Source of the DNA: Pholiota molesta
Lineage: Eukaryota; Basidiomycota; Agaricomycetes; Agaricales; Strophariaceae
Assembly (NCBI GenBank): GCA_014925825.1
Contig: JACGCK010000495.1
Location: 1-19,791, forward strand
Length of the DNA: 19,791 nt
Reading direction: 5' to 3'
The translations under genes were made by a program, and so were the position numbers. This document shows, in pieces, positions 18,869-19,791 of this stretch; the first letter of the stretch is position 1; each line of letters opens with the position of its first letter. The notes under the pieces were generated by a model. The model was not told where the DNA came from, searched no databases, and saw nothing but the letters and a program-made list of their open reading frames with translations.

Positions 18869-19791
18869 TCATGCCGTTTTGCCGTCAATACCTGCCTCCA
18901 CCAGCTCGCCCACCCAGCGTCCGAAGGCATCTTGATCCATGACGCCTTCTTCGTCGAAAAAGGAGCTGTAGGGAGCCGTGGCCTTTGTACGGCCTTTGGT
19001 CAAGAGGGTCTTCCCACCATTGGTGGAGCGCACGTATGATACGGAAAGTTGATAAGAAGGAGCGTTGGAGGGGGAAGGAGAGGTTGTTGTGATATTAGGG
19101 GGGACGGTGGAGGAGTTGAGGTGAATTCTTTCGGTGATTATCTAAATATTTTGCATTAGTGACATTTACTTGGTTGGAGTGAGAAAAAGAGCCTTACCCG
19201 TTTCGAAAAAGACTTTCTCTTTCCGACAAAGATAGTGTTGGATTCTACGAAGTAGGCGTAGAGGGTTTGAAGAACAGTCAGGAAGACATATCTGTGCAAA
19301 GAGAATGATAAGTTTGGTCAGCTCGCGTGCCAGCTGGGATATTGAGCGGAAATAACGCACACGACAAGTCCAATTGAGACGACAGGCTTCGACTGCTCAA
19401 AGTCAACCTTATATCCATACAACGCCGTTCCAGCGGCAACGAAAACACTAAGCCACCCTAGCCCCAGACGAACATCCGTGTGTAGGTGTATTTGTTTGAA
19501 TAGCTCTGGCCGAGAGAGATACTAATATGAAGTGAAACCATAAATCAGTATATAAAACAAACGTGGAGTAGTGTCAGAGAAGCTCATTCATTAAGACCTC
19601 TGAAGGATTCCTAAAAAAGGGCTGTGAATTTGGAAAACCACTCACGCGTTTTACCGCGTCATCGCAAGCATTCTTCAACTCCGTGCTGTTTGCGGTGTTG
19701 ACTTTTACGGTGTCCTGGCTGGTTGTCTGCACAACTATTGACAGGGACCTATTGGGCGTTCCGATTCTGGAGAAGGTGGTGATCTTGTACG
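18869..19791 (-). CDS. SPC2: Signal peptidase complex subunit 2 (partial, 5' end outside window)
   Basis: Four minus-strand exons lie in the window: 19791-19646 (open at the window edge), 19521-19361, 19291-19198 and 19141-18869, with introns 19522-19645 (124 nt), 19292-19360 and 19142-19197. Phases agree. The product carries the SPC25/SPC2 pattern: NSTELKNACDDAVKR, then YLSRPELFKQIHLHTDVRL, a first membrane helix (LGLGWLSVFVAAGTALYGYK), VDFEQSKPVV, a second helix (GLVVYVFLTVLQTLYAYFV), FVGKRKSFSKR and a lumen- or cytosol-facing C-terminal domain with SYQLSVSYVRSTNGGKTLL, and FGRWVGELVEAG close to the stop. SPC2 is a non-catalytic subunit of the ER signal peptidase that helps couple it to the Sec61 translocon. 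No start codon is found before the window edge in the frame, so the N terminus is missing, or a first intron lies near 19700-19791. Confidence 0.88.

Noticed and set aside
1..19791. tRNA, rRNA, CRISPR arrays, terminal inverted repeats or retroelement proteins
   Set aside because: None was visible by eye; no cloverleaf-like arms, regular spacer repeats or reverse transcriptase/integrase motifs were noticed. A dedicated scan could still find small RNAs.

Overview
The window reads as nuclear DNA of a filamentous basidiomycete, most likely an Agaricomycete. Genes are packed on both strands and cut by many short GT-AG introns (about 48-124 nt, mostly 50-65). Exon interiors are GC-rich and spacers AT-rich. 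The gene set is eukaryotic: a mitochondrial ribosomal protein, a signal-peptidase subunit, an OPT transporter, a FYVE/RING protein and a DUF3455-type secreted protein. I see no bacterial operon, tRNA, rRNA, CRISPR array or intact transposon. Exon models were built by eye from splice signals, phase agreement and recalled family patterns; no alignment was run.

Layout: (1) 380-3938 (+): a STAND-like N-terminal segment followed by a long TPR-type helical region, with no nucleotide-binding domain visible and several frame breaks; probably a decaying NLR-related accessory gene. (2) 4271-6202 (+): six-exon FYVE-like/SAP/proline-rich/coiled-coil/SAP/RING protein, the layout of the animal RFFL/RNF34 (CARP) ubiquitin ligases. 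(3) 6826-7834 (-): mitochondrial large-subunit protein mL59, tail to tail with gene 2. (4) 8267-9114 (+): TenA/THI-4-like (haem-oxygenase fold) protein, divergent from gene 3. (5) 9552-10439 (+): small Gly/His-rich, possibly CsbD-like protein with an apparent one-base frame slip in a G tract. (6) 10751-14443 (-): oligopeptide transporter of 743 aa in 26 exons, including three 15-nt micro-exons. (7) 14757-15276 (-): doubtful fragment with membrane-like stretches. (8) 15773-16670 (+): possible small multi-exon gene of unknown function, mostly missed by a long-ORF search. (9) 17198-18140 (+): secreted DUF3455-type protein, five exons. (10) 18869-19791 (-): SPC2/SPCS2, with its 5' end outside the window.

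The genes do not form a pathway. Genes 2-6, 9 and 10 look like ordinary intact genes (gene 5 with a caveat), and genes 1, 7 and 8 are the accessory or uncertain part. I found no convincing new multi-gene system. The best leads are the broken STAND/TPR gene, the fungal CARP-like ligase, the micro-exon pattern of the transporter, and the cryptic gene at 15.8-16.7 kb.
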